Assembly (NCBI GenBank): GCA_965261435.1
Contig: CBDHDL010000021.1
Span: 4,216,001-4,280,000, forward strand
Direction: 5' to 3'
From: MSPOR6 sp965261435
GTDB taxonomy: Bacteria > Poribacteria > WGA-4E > WGA-3G
DNA length: 64,000 bases
In this document: piece by piece, positions 63,050-64,000 of the stretch
Position numbering within the stretch: the first letter of the stretch is position 1
How the letters are laid out: each line of letters begins with the position of its first letter
Translations under genes and position numbers: made by a program
Notes under the pieces: generated by a model
Told to the model about the DNA's origin: nothing
Databases searched by the model: none
The model's input: the letters and a program-made list of their open reading frames with translations, nothing else

Positions 63050-63740
63050 TTCCTGTATCTCCTTTCTGCTTATGGACTATACCTTCATAAAGTGTCTTGT
63101 AGAATTGCATGTGGTTTTCTTGATCTTTTACAAAGCCATGTATATCGTTGTAGATTGTTTCAACAGAAATATCGTGCGAATATCGTAGATGCATTAACAT
63201 TGACGGTTTGAGGACCGATTTAATATTGATGATGTTATTTTCGTCTGGTTGAATAAAGCCATCTGGGTGCCGAACGAAAACGCTTTTTTGCGCTATGACA
63301 CGATTCATTGGTTCATAAGGTTCTTCAATATAAGGTTTGATGAATTCCTTTTCTTGCAAGATAATCCTACCATCATCGTCAGGAAAATCATCACATGCCA
63401 TAAAAAGCGCAATTAGATAATCCTTCGTAAAATCTATGAGGCTGGTTTTACCTCCATAGTGTTGAATTTCAGAAAGGCGTTCAAACTCACTGATTGGTTT
63501 TCGTGAAAATTGTTCAGATATACTCAACACAACTGTTAGGAGTTCTTCTATATCAAAGTGTTCCGCTTCAACATCAAAGTTACTGTCATTAAGGAAAATA
63601 CGATAGAAGTTAGAAGAAACCCTCCCACAATACGGGGCATCCTGAAAGTGTTTTGGTTCACCACGGTATAGATATATCCCGGTGTCTGCATTTTCTTTTA
63701 ATTTTCTGAGTATGCCATCAACTGATCGGGGTTTGTGCAT
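63033..63740 (-). CDS. FRG-domain protein
   Basis: The protein has 235 residues. GIYLYRGEPKHFQDAPYCGR is the F/Y-R-G motif that names the family, and EIQHYGGKTSLIDFTKDYLI then ALFMACDD is its second signature (QHYG-x-T-x-L-x-D-x-T...ALFFA). FRG proteins are widespread and often lie near mobile or defence genes, but their activity is not known. Its gene overlaps the TPR gene by 17 bases, so the two are made together. The ATG at 63740 lacks a good ribosome site (AAGTGAAT). Confidence 0.85.
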   Translation of the reverse strand: MHKPRSVDGILRKLKENADTGIYLYRGEPKHFQDAPYCGRVSSNFYRIFLNDSNFDVEAEHFDIEELLTVVLSISEQFSRKPISEFERLSEIQHYGGKTSLIDFTKDYLIALFMACDDFPDDDGRIILQEKEFIKPYIEEPYEPMNRVIAQKSVFVRHPDGFIQPDENNIINIKSVLKPSMLMHLRYSHDISVETIYNDIHGFVKDQENHMQFYKTLYEGIVHKQKGDTGNDERI

Positions 63741-64000
63741 TCACTTCACTTAACATAAACAAAATTAACCTGTTTCAAAATAATATCACGTTTAGCATCA
63801 AATTGCAATCAATTTGCATACAGAGAAACTACAAAATTAGTGTGGAAATTAAATCCGTAATAGAGTAACATATTAGAGGCAATGATTCATTTTATAGTTA
63901 TTGGATGTAACAATTACTTTTGACATTACCACTTAATAAGCTTAGTGGTTCTGAACGAACATAAACAAACTTACATATTCCATGTATTTAAGGAGTTAAG
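63741..64000. other. Intergenic region at the window edge
   Basis: The stretch is AT-rich with no gene. An AAGGAG at 63990-63995 may be the ribosome site of a plus-strand gene starting beyond the window. Confidence 0.3.

Noticed and set aside
1..64000. tRNA or rRNA genes
   Set aside because: No T-loop (GGTTCGANTC) with matching acceptor stem and no rRNA motif was found by eye; a tRNAscan-SE run would be decisive.

Overview
The window looks like a chromosomal segment of an uncultured, Gram-negative-type bacterium, most likely Candidatus Poribacteria or a close relative. Three large secreted proteins (2984-11490) end in the same FlgD-like C-terminal block containing NYPNPFNPETWIPY, which I associate from memory with Poribacteria. 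The rest of the gene set fits: several Gfo/Idh/MocA oxidoreductases, FGly sulfatases, internalin-like LRRs, cohesin and dockerin modules, a sigma factor with a membrane tail, and many short interspersed palindromic repeats. Base composition is AT-rich by eye. This placement is inference; there is no rRNA or marker gene here to test it. I saw no tRNA, rRNA or CRISPR array.

Layout. 1-2.9 kb: a partial secreted protein, a decayed sigma factor and dense repeats, including an 11-copy array at 2199-2733. 3-11.5 kb: three co-directional secreted multidomain proteins (cohesins, a cytochrome c-like module, LRRs, dockerins, common C-terminal block). 11.5-12 kb: a 52-54 bp tandem array. 12-25.8 kb: a catabolic region with four Gfo/Idh/MocA genes, a TIM-barrel isomerase, an MDR dehydrogenase, HpcH/HpaI and RraA aldolase-type enzymes, a BMP-type binding lipoprotein, a NUDIX hydrolase, a thioredoxin-fold protein, an MFS transporter and an AAA ATPase-nuclease. 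26-36 kb: a beta-CASP nuclease, a small basic protein, a large orphan protein, a zinc alcohol dehydrogenase, a cysteine-tailed protein, a membrane-anchored pair sharing an unrecognised ~100-residue domain, and a TolB-like propeller. 36-45 kb: a minus-strand run of five genes (lytic transglycosylase, Wzi-like protein, eukaryote-like NAD synthetase, two secreted proteins). 45-51.5 kb: asd, mtnK, a CbpA-type J protein, a TIR/deoxyribosyltransferase-like protein with a small basic partner, duplicated small genes and an aminotransferase. 51.7-64 kb: a dead hicA beside an intact hicB, a methyltransferase-HNH fusion, three sulfatases, a vapBC-like pair with a broken toxin, and an FRG + TPR pair.

Two themes stand out. 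First, at least three related palindromic repeat families (cores GTAGGTCGGGTAGAG, GTCCCGTAGGGAC and CGTAGGGAC-GGGTTTCCC) occur singly, nested and as tandem arrays. In three places the TAG at a repeat end is also the stop codon of the neighbouring gene. Second, toxin-antitoxin and regulatory genes are decaying: hicA, vapC, a DUF433-like fragment and a sigma factor are all broken, and the vapC remnant is joined to a duplicated sulfatase 5' end. The best candidates for undescribed systems are the 48580-49392 two-gene module, the 33059-34872 membrane pair, the methyltransferase-HNH fusion and the FRG-TPR pair.
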